Positions 12,079-24,150 of a DNA stretch of 64,000 bases are shown piece by piece. The notes under the pieces are model-generated. The model saw only the letters and a list, made by a program, of their open reading frames with translations, was not told the DNA's origin and did not search any database. The stretch's first letter is position 1, and each line of letters starts with the position of its first letter. The DNA is from Cryptomeria japonica (lineage: Eukaryota > Streptophyta > Pinopsida > Cupressales > Cupressaceae): contig NC_081414.1 in assembly GCF_030272615.1 (NCBI RefSeq), forward strand, positions 810,005,069 through 810,069,068. Direction: 5' to 3'. The position numbers and the translations under genes were made by a program.

Positions 12079-12497
12079 TAGAGTAGAGATGCATTAGACA
12101 TGGCTCAACCAATGAAAGAGGTTCATGAGAAGGTTAGGACAGCCCTATTAGATACTACTCAAAGAATCAAGGAAAGAGTAGATGAGAAAAGAAAAGATAT
12201 CTAATTTTCTTTTGGTGACATGGTGATGGTTCATTTAAACAAGGCAAGGCTTCAAAAAGGTGTCCCTAGTAAGCTTCAGATGAGGAGGATATGTCCTTGC
12301 AAATTTTTGGCCAAATATGGCAATAATGCATATAAGATAGACCTACTCGGTGATATGGCTTTGTCCCCCATTTTCAATGTGACAGATTTGATGTAGTATA
12401 AGGGCACACTTCTAGAAGAAGAAAGTAGAGTCTCAGAGGTCTCTCAAGCACTTTCAAACTTTCCCTTACCAGCTGCACCCATTCCCCAAGCCGAGAA

Positions 12498-12660
12498 GGT
12501 GTTAGATTCTAGAGTTTTGAAGAAAACAAGGCATACCGCCTACATGGAGCACTTGATCAAATGGTAGGACGTTCCAACATCTGAGGCTACTTGGATACCT
12601 GAGGCAAAATTTTATAAGCATGGAGTTCCCATTTATTTTCTGCCTAAAGGAGTCACTTGA
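12498..12660 (+). pseudogene. Chromodomain remnant at pol C-terminus
   Basis: The frame reads VLDSRVLKK, then HLIKW, an in-frame TAG (12565-12567), then DVPTSEATWIPEA, ending just before the polypurine tract. This is the chromodomain pattern (L-I-K-W with a following E-A-T-W) at the end of chromovirus integrases, which directs insertion to marked chromatin. The stop sits where W-K would be expected. Confidence 0.8.
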
Positions 12661-12671
12661 CTTCTTTCTCA

Positions 12672-12753
12672 TTGGGGGAGTATGGTGCAGGAGCACCTAG
12701 TTTTGAGTGCAATATCTTCATTTTGGTGTGTTTGTTCATAGTTTGGTTTTGGA
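12672..12753 (+). repeat. Polypurine tract and truncated 3' LTR
   Basis: TTGGGGGAGTA precedes TGGTGCAGGAGCACC, the LTR start. Only 71 bp of LTR remain before the next element's LTR begins. Confidence 0.8.
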
Positions 12754-14058
12754 TGTTGAACATGCCATGATACTAAGAGGGGGGGTGAATCAATATTCCC
12801 CAAACATAACACTCTAATATTTTGTTACTTAATTTGATCTCAATGAACCTTAGCATGAAATGATATAAGTAGTTGAAATGAAATCCAAAACATACACAAC
12901 CATAAGAGAGACACTAGATTTTTATATGTGGAAAAATTAAATGGGAAAAACCGTGGAGAGGGTTAACTCAAGATAATATAACTAGTTATATGAGATTACA
13001 AAAACGGCTCACTACTAGAGGGCTCACTACCTAGAATACAATGACTTACTGTCGGAAGGCTCACTGCCAAGAAAAATAAGAATGAACTAGAGAAAATAGC
13101 ATCTACATATGCATGGGATAAGTTCCAATTAAGCTAAGAGATCACATCAATTGCTTGTAGTAGATATGGTTAAGAATCTCTACAACTCATTTACTATCTG
13201 CCTACTCCAATCCACTCACACTCAAAATAGTATCATACTAAATCGATCCTTCTTCTTCAGCCACAAATATCAACTCTCTCACTCTATTGCTCATCACCTT
13301 CTTTTCACTCATACTATGGTTCATGTACAAACATAATATATATATATATGTCTACACCAATCAAAATATACATCAATTTGGACTCAAGAACACTTTCCTC
13401 AAAGATATTCCAATGGTCAGATCACACGCTACAAGCACGAGAACAAAAAATAATGAGAGCATTCAAGGTCGGCCTGACCTAGAATGAAAATATCCTCAAA
13501 TATCCATAAGAACATGCTTTTGAATCATAAAGAATAGTTAAAGACATGAATAATAGATCATCAAAAGGATTATCATTAGAAATAAAAATTTGGAGGAAAC
13601 TGGAGCTCATAAAACTGCCAAACACTGCACAACCAAATATATTTCTAGAGCACATCTAGAGCATGAATTTCAGAGCACCAAAACTTGAATACAAAACCCT
13701 TAAGCAATGAAAACCAACATATCAAAAATGTTATAACATATCTGCAATGAGACAAAGATGTGAATCATTGTAATTCAGAAAAATATCCACTAAATACCAC
13801 TAGATTGTATTATCACTACTACATATACATCCAAATCATGAAACTTAATTGCCACAATCAACACCAAACTTAAGAGATCAAGGTAAACATATCCATATAC
13901 AATTCTAGAGCAACAAACATATTAGCAATACATTTGCAACAATAGGGACCTCCATCTTTATATATACATAATTATCTTCCACTATTCGGCATCATATATG
14001 GACCAATTTGGATCACTAGGTTTGACATCAATGACAACAAAGACATATATTTCTAACA
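12754..14058 (-). repeat. LTR, minus orientation (family S, copy 1)
   Basis: This 1305-bp LTR begins TGTTGAAC and ends TTCTAACA on the plus strand. On its own (minus) strand it starts TGTTAGAAA right after a purine-rich tract, so it is a 3' LTR. The other end carries the ACTAAGAGGGGGGGTGAATC signature shared in inverted form with 19338-20510. Small plus-strand frames at 13151-13487 are not genes. Confidence 0.65.
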
Positions 14059-14528
14059 ATCTCCCCCCTTTTCCTTGATGACAAAACACTTAAACTCTAT
14101 CCTTTATACACTTGTACATTTCTATCATAGCTCCCCCATAGATGACAATTTCTTAATTCTCCTTGATTCTCCAAAATTCTCAAATATTTCTCCCAATACT
14201 CAATATTTCTCCCCCTTTGACATCAAAGACAAAGGGTAACAAAAAGGGTTACCAAAACTATACTACACAAAGGTTTTGAATTACACTCACCTAGAAAATT
14301 CTCTTGTACTTCTCTTCAAGTTCTAGAAGAAGGGTCTTTCAAGAAGAAGAATTTGCACCTAAACTATCATTTTCCACCACAATATAAACAAATTCAGATA
14401 AGGAACTTGGAATTGTACACACTTTTTTGCTTCAATAAGGAGACTGGAAAGATGTTCCAATCTGGCTTCACCTATCTCCTTCACTTTCTATAAAATATTC
14501 ACAACATCTTCTTTCCGCCTCTGGAAAT
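14059..14528 (-). other. Polypurine tract and 3' non-coding region of family S element
   Basis: On the minus strand, AAAAGGGGGGAGATTG abuts the LTR and is its polypurine tract (14059-14076). A second G-rich tract, GTCAAAGGGGGAGAAA, lies near 14210. This double purine-tract arrangement after the last ORF resembles SIRE/Maximus-type copia elements. Confidence 0.55.
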
Positions 14529-16009
14529 TTATATAAGGCCAGACTGCAAAGAGTTCATCTTCTTTCTCTGTTTACTATCTCTATCACTGAAGCTATCAAA
14601 TGATTTACCCATGGAATTCAACTTAGACTCAATGGAATCAATTTTAGCTTTGAAATGTTCCATATCTGCAAGCCACTGAAGACAATACTTATACACTCTA
14701 GCTACTTCTCTAAAACATGCTTTCATTTCCTTAATGCATTCAAACAATCTCTTTTGAGAATAGCCACATTTTATCTCCATATTTTCCTGAACTTCATATT
14801 TTTCACCTGATTCTTTAAGAGGTTTCTTCATATAGTCTTTAAGCATTTCAAACAGAACATTCAAGATGATATCTGCAATATTGTCTAGAGAAATACTACT
14901 CCAAAGCCAATAATCAACTAAAAATTCGTCAATCCTATCTTGATCATATGAAGGTCACTCAAGCCACAAATCTCCAATCTTCTTCAAGCCATCTGCTTCC
15001 CCAATAAAACTTAAAATGGTTTCAACTCTACAAGGGTCATCTTCATGCATACTACCTTCATGATTCTCAACTAAAGCCAACTTTCCCTTATCAAAGGAAA
15101 TTATCTCTTTCTTTTCTTCACTCTTAATTTTCTTCATCAGTTTCGAAGAAAACACATCGATTCTTCTCTTTTAAATATTTCCCGCTGGAGGGGCTATCCT
15201 TAGGAGTACTGATAATACAAGGAACTGGAGCAGAGCCTAACATCTTTTGAAGGTTTATGAAATGATTCTTGCATGCCTGATCTTTCTCTACCAAACAATC
15301 TAGACGCCTATAAATTTGTTTTCCAATAGAAACATTTGATTTACACATAACCTTCTCTTTCAATGGTATGGATCTTGTGAAGTACAACATTAAGCTCATG
15401 ATCAAAGAACCAAATCAGAAAGGATATCCTTGATTTTTCATCATAGTAATATTCTCTACTAGTTATGTCTACAATAACTCACGTAAATCAAATTTTATTC
15501 TTTCTTTCACCATTTGATGTGGAATATATACTGCTATCGCTGAAGTTGGTCCTTCTTTATTTCTGAAATAATTTTTTTAAGAAATTCCATAAACAACATA
15601 CCTCACCATAGGGTCGATGATCATATCAATTATCAATGCCCATTGATCACCTGTGACACCAGTTAGGGTTTCAACTTCTTTGTTCTTGATAGATCTCTTC
15701 ACCAGAATGGGTCCAACATCACAAAGACTAGAAATAGCTGACATTTCTTCAAAATTGAATAGGGTTTGTCCAGCATCATATAATGATCCTCAATATGATT
15801 TAAAATAAATTTGATCAAATCCTCATCTACAAACCACAAAAACTCTCTCCAAATATCCAGACCTTTGTGCCCTAATTCTCTAATTTTCTATGATTCTACA
15901 TCTGACAAAGAAATTTCTAAATTCCTAATATTCTCATGATTATATTCCTCTAATTGTCCTTTTTCAAAAAATTTAATGTTTCTACTGTTAGATTCTCTGC
16001 AATAGACAT
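14529..16009 (-). pseudogene. ORF in the envelope position of family S element
   Basis: This is a decayed minus-strand ORF, about 490 codons if joined, starting near ATG 16009 (MSIAENL) and ending near 14530. Open pieces are 15405-15124, 15155-14955 and 14864-14529. The N-terminal half has motifs such as KNKEVETLTG, RYVVYGIS and FGSLIMSLMLYF; the C-terminal half is charged, probably coiled coil (KAKIDSIESKLNSMG). It lies directly before the polypurine tract, where SIRE-like elements carry an extra envelope-like ORF. I recall similar proteins only as unnamed plant ORFs, so no function is given. Several stops and at least two frameshifts are present. Confidence 0.5.
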
Positions 16010-17425
16010 CTTAGGATACATAGAGAAAAGATGTGAAAAATGCCTTTTTGCGCTAACTCTGCTTTGAATTTCCTTTTGCACTTTAATAGCTTTGCACTTT
16101 AAACTCTTCAATACATAATGCAATATGATCTTGAAAGAAATAGATATTTAACTTATTCATTGTACCTAGGGTTTTGCCGCAAAAAAACTATCTTCTCATA
16201 GTGACATCAATTGAATTTTGTACTTCTGCATATGCAATCTATGAGAGCATATGATACATAATGCCAACAATACCAACATGATCAACACCAGCATGCACAA
16301 GCTACTATATGAATTTCCCTCATCGGAGGGGGTACAAATAGATCTTTATTTGAAGTCCCCCCTAAGACAAAACTACCAGATCAATTTGCGGAGGAAGAAG
16401 CACCTGTATCGAACTCAGGTACAATAGACTCAATCGCTTCTTTCTTTCTTCATACCATAGAATTATTCTTCTTAGATTCACTTGATTTTACTGAAGCATT
16501 CACATTTCTACATTTGTTAAAAAAATGTCCAAATTTGTTGCAATTTTGTAATCAAAGTTAACACTCTCACTACTACTTACCTCTGCAATAAACTATTATC
16601 ATGATTCACCTTCATTACCACCTTCATTGCTTATCAATTTCTCCACTCTGAGAAATTGTTCATCTGCAACGTCTCTCTTCTTTTTCACCTATTGTTCCCA
16701 TTTGCTTCCACCATTGACTTCTGGGATTTCTAACTCTCCCTCTGCATAAACATCTTTTCCTACATCCACACCATCCTCTAAGGCATTATGATACTCTAAG
16801 ACATAGTCAAAGTGATCCTTATCATGCTGGTATATTTCAACATCGACCTCATCTTTATTTTCAGAAGTGTTACAATGGCCCTTTGCTACAAACTATTGTT
16901 TTGTATCGTCCTAACATACTACTGTACATAACTTGTCTTCTCTCTTTCTCATCTTCAATTCTTTCTTTGGGTGATTCTCTTGCCCCATCCCTCATCATCT
17001 TCCAGGTCTCATTCATGACCTTCTCTTTTAGGTTTCTCAGACATGCAACCACATAATTAAACACAACATTAGAAAATAAAACAAGAGACCAACATGTCTC
17101 CCAAAGTACCTCCTTCATGGACACCATCCTTTCTTGTTTGCTTCTTCTTTTGAGTTCTTCTTCATGCACTACTTTACATTATTTATTACTTTCTTTCATG
17201 TTCCCCATAATGAAAACTTCTTTTACTTCTTCCTTGACATGATTCTCACTCCACAACTTTCTATTGTTTGAACTTTTTCCATCTTCTCTCTTCATGGTAG
17301 CCATCTTCTCCCCTCTTTTTTTCTTGACAATCTCCTTTATAGGCCACTTTATCTTTTCTATCATTGGCCAAACCCAAAAATATTCTTGGCTTCTCTCCTC
17401 AAGAATTTCCATCACCATAATATTA
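16010..17425 (-). pseudogene. Decayed gag-like region
   Basis: On the minus strand near 16510-16550, CNKFGHFFNKC is the second half of a CCHC zinc knuckle of the retroelement gag type. The frames at 16870-17169 and 17179-17418 (minus) are rich in lysine and glutamate but carry no motif I recognise. A pol region is not visible between this and the ORF at 14529-16009, so either pol was deleted or different elements are juxtaposed. Confidence 0.35.
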
Positions 17426-17798
17426 TGTTACAAGTGTGACTGCCATTGCACTAAAAGATCGACCTGTTAATTCCCGATACAACCAATAGACTTATAGAAT
17501 CCACACGAGGTGGTTGAGTCATGTCACAAATCTAAGTGTTGTGCTATATAACACAAGGAGAACAAGGGCACACACCTTGCAACAATCCCCCCTAGCACAA
17601 ACAAGGGGTTTGAACCTGTGACCAAGATTTGATACCACTTATAATAAGTGTGGTTGTTATTGTACCAAAATATTGACCTATTAATTCCTGATACAACCAC
17701 TAGACTTATAGAATGCATAGGAGTCGTTTAATCCATGTCACAAATTTGAGCATTGCACTGCACAATAGAAGGAGACCAAGGGCGTACACCTTGCAACA
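17426..17798 (-). mobile_element. TRIM (miniature LTR retrotransposon)
   Basis: Two direct repeats of exactly 159 bp (17426-17584 and 17640-17798) flank a 55-bp interior. On the minus strand the interior starts with TGGTATCAAATC, a near match to the initiator-tRNA primer site, and ends with a GCTAGGGGGG polypurine tract next to the second repeat. That is a complete terminal-repeat retrotransposon in miniature with no coding capacity. The copies differ at many positions, so it is old. No target duplication is seen (TATTA on the left, TCTTC on the right). Confidence 0.8.
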
Positions 17799-19337
17799 TC
17801 TTCTACTTCTCAATATCTCTTCTCAAAGTTGCCATTTATTTTTCAAACTCTACATCTTTCTTTTTCATCTTTTCTTTCTTCGTGTCTCTCTCCTTGAAAC
17901 CCTCTCTTATAGAATGTTGTTGCATCTTAAAATTTTCCTTCTTGTCTTTTCTTTTGAGACTTTCTTGTTTGTATGGCGATGCATATTTCTTTCTCTTTCT
18001 TGACTTCTAGATACCTCACCTAGGGCTTCCCTCATTTTCTCTTCCCTAGTCTTTTGGAAACCATGTTCTTCCTCTGAACCTGGCAATCTGTAATGCACAA
18101 ATCTACAAACCCAAATCTATGAACATCAAATTACAATTTCCACAATCAATGACTATAACCAATTTTTCTTGCCCAGATCTTTTGATCTCTGATACGAAAT
18201 GATGGAAATGCCAAATTGAAACCCCAAACACACATTCCACACACAAGGTACAATGATAGGAAGTTAAACAAAACAACTAGATTCTATAAGCTTCCTGTTA
18301 GAACTATGATAGGAATTGAACAACAAATAACCAAATTCCATAACAGAAACATTGAGTGGTCAAATAGCACTATGTTTACATAAACACCAAGAAGCAACAT
18401 GATCAATCAATCCTACAGAATCTAAACATCAAAACATTAACTTTATTATCACACATCATATGATGCGGGTTACATTCATAATAGATGACTACATTCAAAC
18501 ATTTGGCCATACACTTGTTCGGACAACTTCCATTTTGCATTCTGCTAGGCCTCTACAACTCACCCACGATTTTGTACTTCTTTTCTATCTCTTCACACCT
18601 CCTCTTCTATTTTTCTCTCTCACGTCTCTGACTCTCTCGTTTTACCACTTCATTTCCTCTTTACATTTTTTAACAATTACTGATCTTCTAACTTGTTACC
18701 AGTTCAAGTTATTGGCATGTATTCACCCAATGGTATCCTCCTTTGACATGACCTCTTGTATTCCATCTTGGACCCTCTAACACACTTTCTTTTCTATTGT
18801 TCAACCTTCCATTTATGCTATAATTGTTCTAAAATATATATTTCTCCCTCTTCCAACTTGATCGGGCTCACTCTATCTATGTGTTGGGACTTTCTTTCCT
18901 ATCCAAATCGAACTTGACTATTCAACCTCTATGGCCTCATCTGACCAACCAACCTTTTATCTCTATTTTCCTATTTTATCTATGGTCTTAGTTTCTTCCG
19001 ACTACTCAGTCACTTCTGACCGTTCCATTACCATTTGTAACTAACTCTTTTCAAATGTTCATTAATCATTCATATTATTTTCAACTTCATGTTGATGTGG
19101 CAATAGGATCTATGTCTAGAAAACTTAAACTTATAATACGACTGAGTGCGTCAGTCAGAGGAAACAACTCAATGCTCCTACATAAAGAGGAGATAATGAG
19201 AAGATGAGATGTTTGGGAAAGGAGGATGTGAAGTGGATTGATAAATTAAGTATTTGGATTTTGTAGAATTTTGGTATGGGAGCTGTTAAAATTATTGTTG
19301 TTGTTGATATGTTGCCATCAATGACAAAGGGGAAGAT
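17799..19337. other. Unassigned retroelement-derived sequence
   Basis: No gene is visible. On the minus strand a possible primer site, CGTATCAGAGATC, lies near 18190, suggesting an internal region of a further minus-strand element. At 19321-19337 a CAAAGGGGAAGAT tract reads as a plus-strand polypurine tract for the following LTR. The frame 18460-18780 is not supported. Confidence 0.35.
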
Positions 19338-20510
19338 TGTTGCAAAGTTGATTAGAATGAGCTATTAATGTGCTATCATTGATGTCAACATATTTTGTTT
19401 GTGATTAGTGACTAGTTGATATAATTGATATTGAGTTCTTTGTGTAGTTGTACTGAGAGATTTGCTCTGCACATCTTCTATATTTTACATCTATTCATGC
19501 AGTTTGGATATGTTATTTTGCAATATTTAGAGATGTTATATATATTCTGAATTTGTTTCTCCAGATTGTTGTGCTAAGGAAGTTGTATTTACTAGTATAC
19601 TTGACATTGTTTCCATATGAAATGCATGTTGCACATTTGTTCACATTATGGTTTTTGGTGTTGTAATTTTGGAGTTAATTTGATAATGTCCTTAGCTTCA
19701 TTATATTTAGTTGGCACACGTTCTTGGGCTTCAAAAGCATGCTTTCAAAGTTCGATGGTGTTTGCTCTAGTTTTTTCTAACCTCAGGTGTTTACACTTCA
19801 TATTATTGCTCTTATGATTATGGATTGTTGTATAACATGTTTGATATTTATTTTGCTCTCAATTAAGATGTATTGTGGTCCACGTTACATTCTTTTCCAC
19901 CGCAGGAATCTTTAGTACCAAACTAATTTGACAAGGACTAAAATGGGTGTTGTGAAATAAAATGAAATGCAATGGTGTATGAAAGATGATCTATCTCCTT
20001 GATTGTTTGATAACTGCTATGCGAGTTGGTGAAAAGTGTTGAGCAGAGTGAAATTTCATGTTTTATCTATTGTAAGAAATGACCTAAATGTATCTACAGA
20101 TCTTATGGTTATAGAAATGCATCAGTGATGGATTCTTTCTCTTTGATTCTTCTTTTTTTTGGTTGTGACCCCTCCAAGAGTGAGCCTCTCTTTCTTTTGA
20201 GTAGTGATCCCTTTGGCAGTGACTCTTTCTTGTAAAAATTACCTTAACCTGTGTCAACCTAATGGGTGTTCACATATTGAGAATAGCATTCTCTATGGTT
20301 TTTCCCCCTAACAAGGGTTTTAATGTAAAATTTAGTGTTTCATTGTGTTTGGTGTCATCTTTTATCATGCTCACATCTTTATGTGGATTAAGTGTAAAAT
20401 TTAAGTTGTTGCAGATATGATTTAAGGGAATAGACTTAAGATTTATTTATACAATTGATTCACACACACCCCCCCCCTCTCAGTTGTCTTATGGATTAGA
20501 ACATTCAACA
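19338..20510 (+). repeat. LTR, plus orientation (family S, copy 2)
   Basis: This 1173-bp LTR begins TGTTGCAAAG and ends ATTCAACA. Its right end, read in reverse, carries ACTGAGAGGGGGGGGG, matching the outer end of 12754-14058 in inverted orientation. A polypurine tract lies to its left, so it looks like a 3' LTR. A possible decayed primer site (TCTAGAGCCTG, about 20525) lies to its right, so it may also serve as 5' LTR for the copia fragment that follows. Confidence 0.6.
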
Positions 20511-22071
20511 AGATCTAGCAGATCTAGAGCCTGCGATATAGCAACAACCATTGATTAAAAATTTAGACTATGATGCCAAGACTTACAAAATATTATTTAT
20601 ATGAGATAGATCGGTCACTAGGCCAAAAGGGTCAATTTTGAATGGGGCGAAAGACATGAAGTCATGACTAAAAGGGGGGAAACCACCTATATTAGGAAAC
20701 AAAAAATTATAATGCAAGCTTAAGACCAAAGCTAAGGGTTTAGAGTTTCAGGCATGTAAACACAGACTTAGCTTATTCGTAGGTTTTTAGGACCAAAGGG
20801 CAACAAAATTTAGGGGTGGCTCCACAAAAGTTTTCCTTCCAAGTTTGACATTTTTTTTTTTACAATAGAAATTTTAAAATATTTCACTTCCATGAAATTT
20901 TACGAATTAAGTGGCATTTTATTAACAATAAAAGAATGAATGAAAAATAGTGAAGAATTGCTAGAACAAGATTTTGCATCTTGGGAAAATATAAGAGGAA
21001 AAATGTTAATTTGTTTTAGGGAAATGACTATCATTCCAAAACAAAGCATAGAGATGATTCTAGTCATAATTATAGAGGTGTGGATTATGGTCAGTGATTT
21101 TTCTATGATTTTTAGGGAAGAAATAAGAATAATAGAGGTAAAAACTGATGTAGAAGCAAAGATATTGGTAGGTTCAAAATAAATGTTCAATATTTTTAGT
21201 GTAATAAATTTGCAATTATAAATCTAAATGTTTGCATAAGAAATTTACTCATAATAATGTAGAAGATACACAAAATCTATTTCTTTCTTGTTTGAATACA
21301 AGTTCAAATGAAGAGACTTTATCATATATTGATTTTGATTGTTTCTCACATATGACTTCTAATGAAGACATATTTATTAATTTGGATGAAACACATAATT
21401 ATATTGTTGTATTGGAGGATAAAAAATCACATAGCACTAAAGAAAAATGAACTATAGAAGTAGAAAACACAAATCATAATATTACATATACTTATGATAC
21501 TTTTTCAGTTTCTGTTTTATAATAGAGCTTATTATCAATTAGTTAGATGCTTGAGTAAAATTGTCACTTTTTTTTTAAAATCGATAAATGCATCACAAAA
21601 GATAAGTCACAACTATATGCATTGGTTGCATGAGCATATATGACTAGTGATTCTATGTTTCCTATTCATTTATCTTCAAGCAATTAGTTTTTGAGCACTA
21701 TAAAAGTGCATGATAGTTAGTTATGGCATCAAAGATAAGGACGTCTCAATTTTGAATGTTTTCTTTTGCTTAAGAAGAAACATATAGTTGGAAGATTATC
21801 TTTTCTTAATAATAAATAAGAAATTTGAGAACAATATTTATTTGGAAGACAAAAAGTAAACTAGAAAAATGTGATTGATTTGTCTAGAAGGGCAAGAGGA
21901 CCTCTTGAAGTTATTGGTACTGATTTATGTGGTCCCATTACAACTCTCTCACTAAATACATCCAAGTATTTTCTAACTTTCATTCATGGTTTTTCTTGTA
22001 AAACTTGGATCTATCATTTGGTTGATAAATCATAATTTTTTGATAAGTTTGTTGATTTCAAACAATTAGTT
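20511..22071 (+). pseudogene. Ty1/copia gag-protease-integrase fragment (A1)
   Basis: A decayed plus-strand copia fragment. In order: gag C-terminal region (20940-21180, NSEELLEQDFASW), a damaged zinc knuckle (CxKF...YKSKC, about 21195-21235), a protease-like site with IDFDCFSHMTSN (about 21328), a GAG-pre-integrase WHQR motif (about 21725), and the integrase start GTDLCGP (about 21918). Protease before integrase and no RT before integrase fits Ty1/copia. Stops and a 1-bp deletion in the knuckle break it. It is cut at 22071 by a gypsy LTR. Its paralogue is A2 (28999-30571). Confidence 0.72.
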
Positions 22072-23685
22072 AAATTAATATATTTAATTAATTTATCCTA
22101 ACCCTCTTCTCCTATTAATTAAATAAATTATTCAATTTATTTGATTTAATTCACTTAACTAAATTCAGTCCATTAGTTAAATAAATAAATCATATTTATT
22201 TAATTAAATCTTCTCTCACATTTAAATAAATTAATATTTATTTAAATTCCCCCAAAATCCCATCTCTCACTATTTTAAATAAATCATTTATTTAAATCAC
22301 CTTTATCCTCCACCCACTTGTATTTTTCTACAAATGCAAGTTGCACAACTATTTTAGATAAATCATTTATTTAAATCACCTTTATCCTCCACCCACTTGT
22401 ATTTTCCTACAAATGCAAGTTGCACAACTATTTTAAATAAATTATTTATTTAAAATCCTATTTATCCTCACCCACTTGAAACCTTTAATGGTTTCCCTTA
22501 AAGTCTTCAAACTTAATAGCTTCCCTTAAAGATTTCTTAAAACTTTAATGGTTTCCCTTAAAGTCTTCAAATTTAATGGCTTCCTTCTAGAGTCTTCTCA
22601 AACCTTTAATGGTTTCCCTTAAAGTCTTCAAGCATTTAATGCTTTATCTTCTTTTTTCTCATTTAAATAAATTAATATTTATTTGAATATTTACCCAAAT
22701 GCAAATTATACCATTTAATTGAAATAAATGATTTTATTTTAATTGAAAATACCAAAATTCCTCCCACTTGCATTTTCCTACAAAATCTACTTGCATGCCT
22801 AAACCCCTTCTAGATTCTTCTAAACCCTTCCTAATTAACCTAATCCATCCCCTAAATATTGTCACATTCCTAAGCAAATTGGAGTCACTTCTCAAAGACT
22901 CCAAAGTCTTTGAAAAACAATTAATGCTTTGTGTGTTCAACAAATTAACCTCTAGAGTCTTCCAAACCACTTATGGCTCTTACATGACCATTAATGGTTA
23001 ATTCCACTTGCACCCATGGTTAAGGACTTTGACACCTAACTTAACCCTCATGTAACCCATGTGTCTCTTCAAAGCATTTATTTCTTTGACTAGGGTCGCC
23101 ATCATGTCCCCTCAAGCATTTAATGCTCCTTATCTCTCCTCTCAAGCCTCCTCATGGTGACGCTTGTCGAACTAGGACTGGGTTGAAAGTCTCACATGGA
23201 TTGAATATCTTTCAATCCTAACCCTTGTTAAGATTGCTCAATCTTAACCCTTCATTTCCTCATTTCTTCTATAAATAGAACCCTTCTCCTTAAGAAAAGG
23301 AGGAAGCATTAGAGTATTGTTGTTATATTGGTATTAGCATAGAGATTTTTCATAGAATCACTATCTACACTTGCATAGCATTTTCTTATCATATTCAACC
23401 ATCTTGAATCTCCATATGGCATCCATGGCTAGTGCTAAAAGCTAAGAGCTACACTCATTTGGGACTTGGAGAGGGGAGAAACAAGGGAGAGGCATCAAAA
23501 GGCATCATGGAAGCATCTCAGGGAGGCTCTTCTCCTTTCTTTAATTTTGTTAAACTTCTTTCATTCTTTTTGAAATCTCTTTTGATATGTTTGGAATGGT
23601 TTTTAGTTCTTTGTTTTGTTTTTATGGTTGAAACTAACTTATTAACATTGAACTTTGTTGTTGCCTTATCCTCATTTCCATGACA
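22072..23685 (+). repeat. 5' LTR with two minisatellites
   Basis: U3 holds two short tandem arrays: a 79-bp unit repeated about 2.6 times (22270-22480) and a shorter unit with CTTTAATGGTTTCCC three times (22492-22640). The 3' end is CATGACA just before the primer site. The left end lacks a clear TG and may be truncated. Frames at 22734-23683 are not genes. Confidence 0.6.
23264..23280 (+). promoter_or_regulatory. LTR TATA box
   Basis: TCTATAAATAGAACCC is a strong plant TATA box, placed about 420 bp before the LTR end, as expected for the U3/R boundary. Confidence 0.65.
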
Positions 23686-23840
23686 TCATTTGGTGAACCC
23701 GACGTGAATCAAACACTTTTGTAACTTCGAGGACATGTGTACTAACTTTTTTTGAATGTTTTAGTTGCAGATTTTCTAATTTTTTTGTGCAGGTTTTGGA
23801 AGGAGTTAGTTTAAAACATTTTAAATTGATTTGGTTTAAA

Positions 23841-24150
23841 ACTTCATCTTTCTTGTTTTTCACAAAGGGATAAAAAGAACTTCACATTTTCTATTTGGTG
23901 CAACTAAAACAAACTCAACTTTTTCATTTGGTGCATAACAAAGAACTTCATCTTTCTTGTTTTCCATAAAGGGATAAAAAGAGCTTCACATTTTGTATTT
24001 GGTGCAACTAAAACAAACTCAACTTTTTCATTTGGTGTATAAAAAAGAACTCCATCTTTCTTGTTTTTCACAAATGGATAAAAAGAACTTCATATTTTCT
24101 ATTTGGTGCAACTAAAACAAACTCAAATTTTCATTTGGTGCATAAAAAGA
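23841..24150 (+). repeat. 104-bp tandem repeat in leader
   Basis: Three copies of a 104-bp unit start at about 23841, 23945 and 24049. Each contains CATCTTTCTTGTTTT, GGATAAAAAGA and ATTTGGTGCAACTAAAACAA. The third is partly degenerate. The array lies in the untranslated leader. Confidence 0.8.

Larger units (their letters stand above)
6440..12753 (+). mobile_element. Decayed Ty3/gypsy chromovirus
   Basis: This is a plus-strand LTR retrotransposon with a 1570-bp 5' LTR (6440-8009), a primer-binding site (8013-8024), a gag-protease-RT-RNase H-integrase-chromodomain order, a polypurine tract (12672-12682) and only 71 bp of 3' LTR (12683-12753). Integrase after RNase H defines Ty3/gypsy; the C-terminal chromodomain remnant puts it among chromoviruses. 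Many in-frame stops and several frameshifts show it is dead. The 3' LTR is cut exactly where another LTR begins (TGTTGAAC at 12754), and its remainder was not found beyond 20510, so a target duplication cannot be checked. The lineage within chromoviruses is not determined. Confidence 0.9.

Noticed and set aside
17585-17639. The GGTTCAAACCC box on the minus strand taken as a SINE B box
   Set aside because: The surrounding equal 159-bp repeats, primer site and purine tract show a TRIM instead.
20900-21190. Minus-strand frame recurring at 29388-29762
   Set aside because: It is antisense to the copia gag fragment and recurs because the segment is duplicated.
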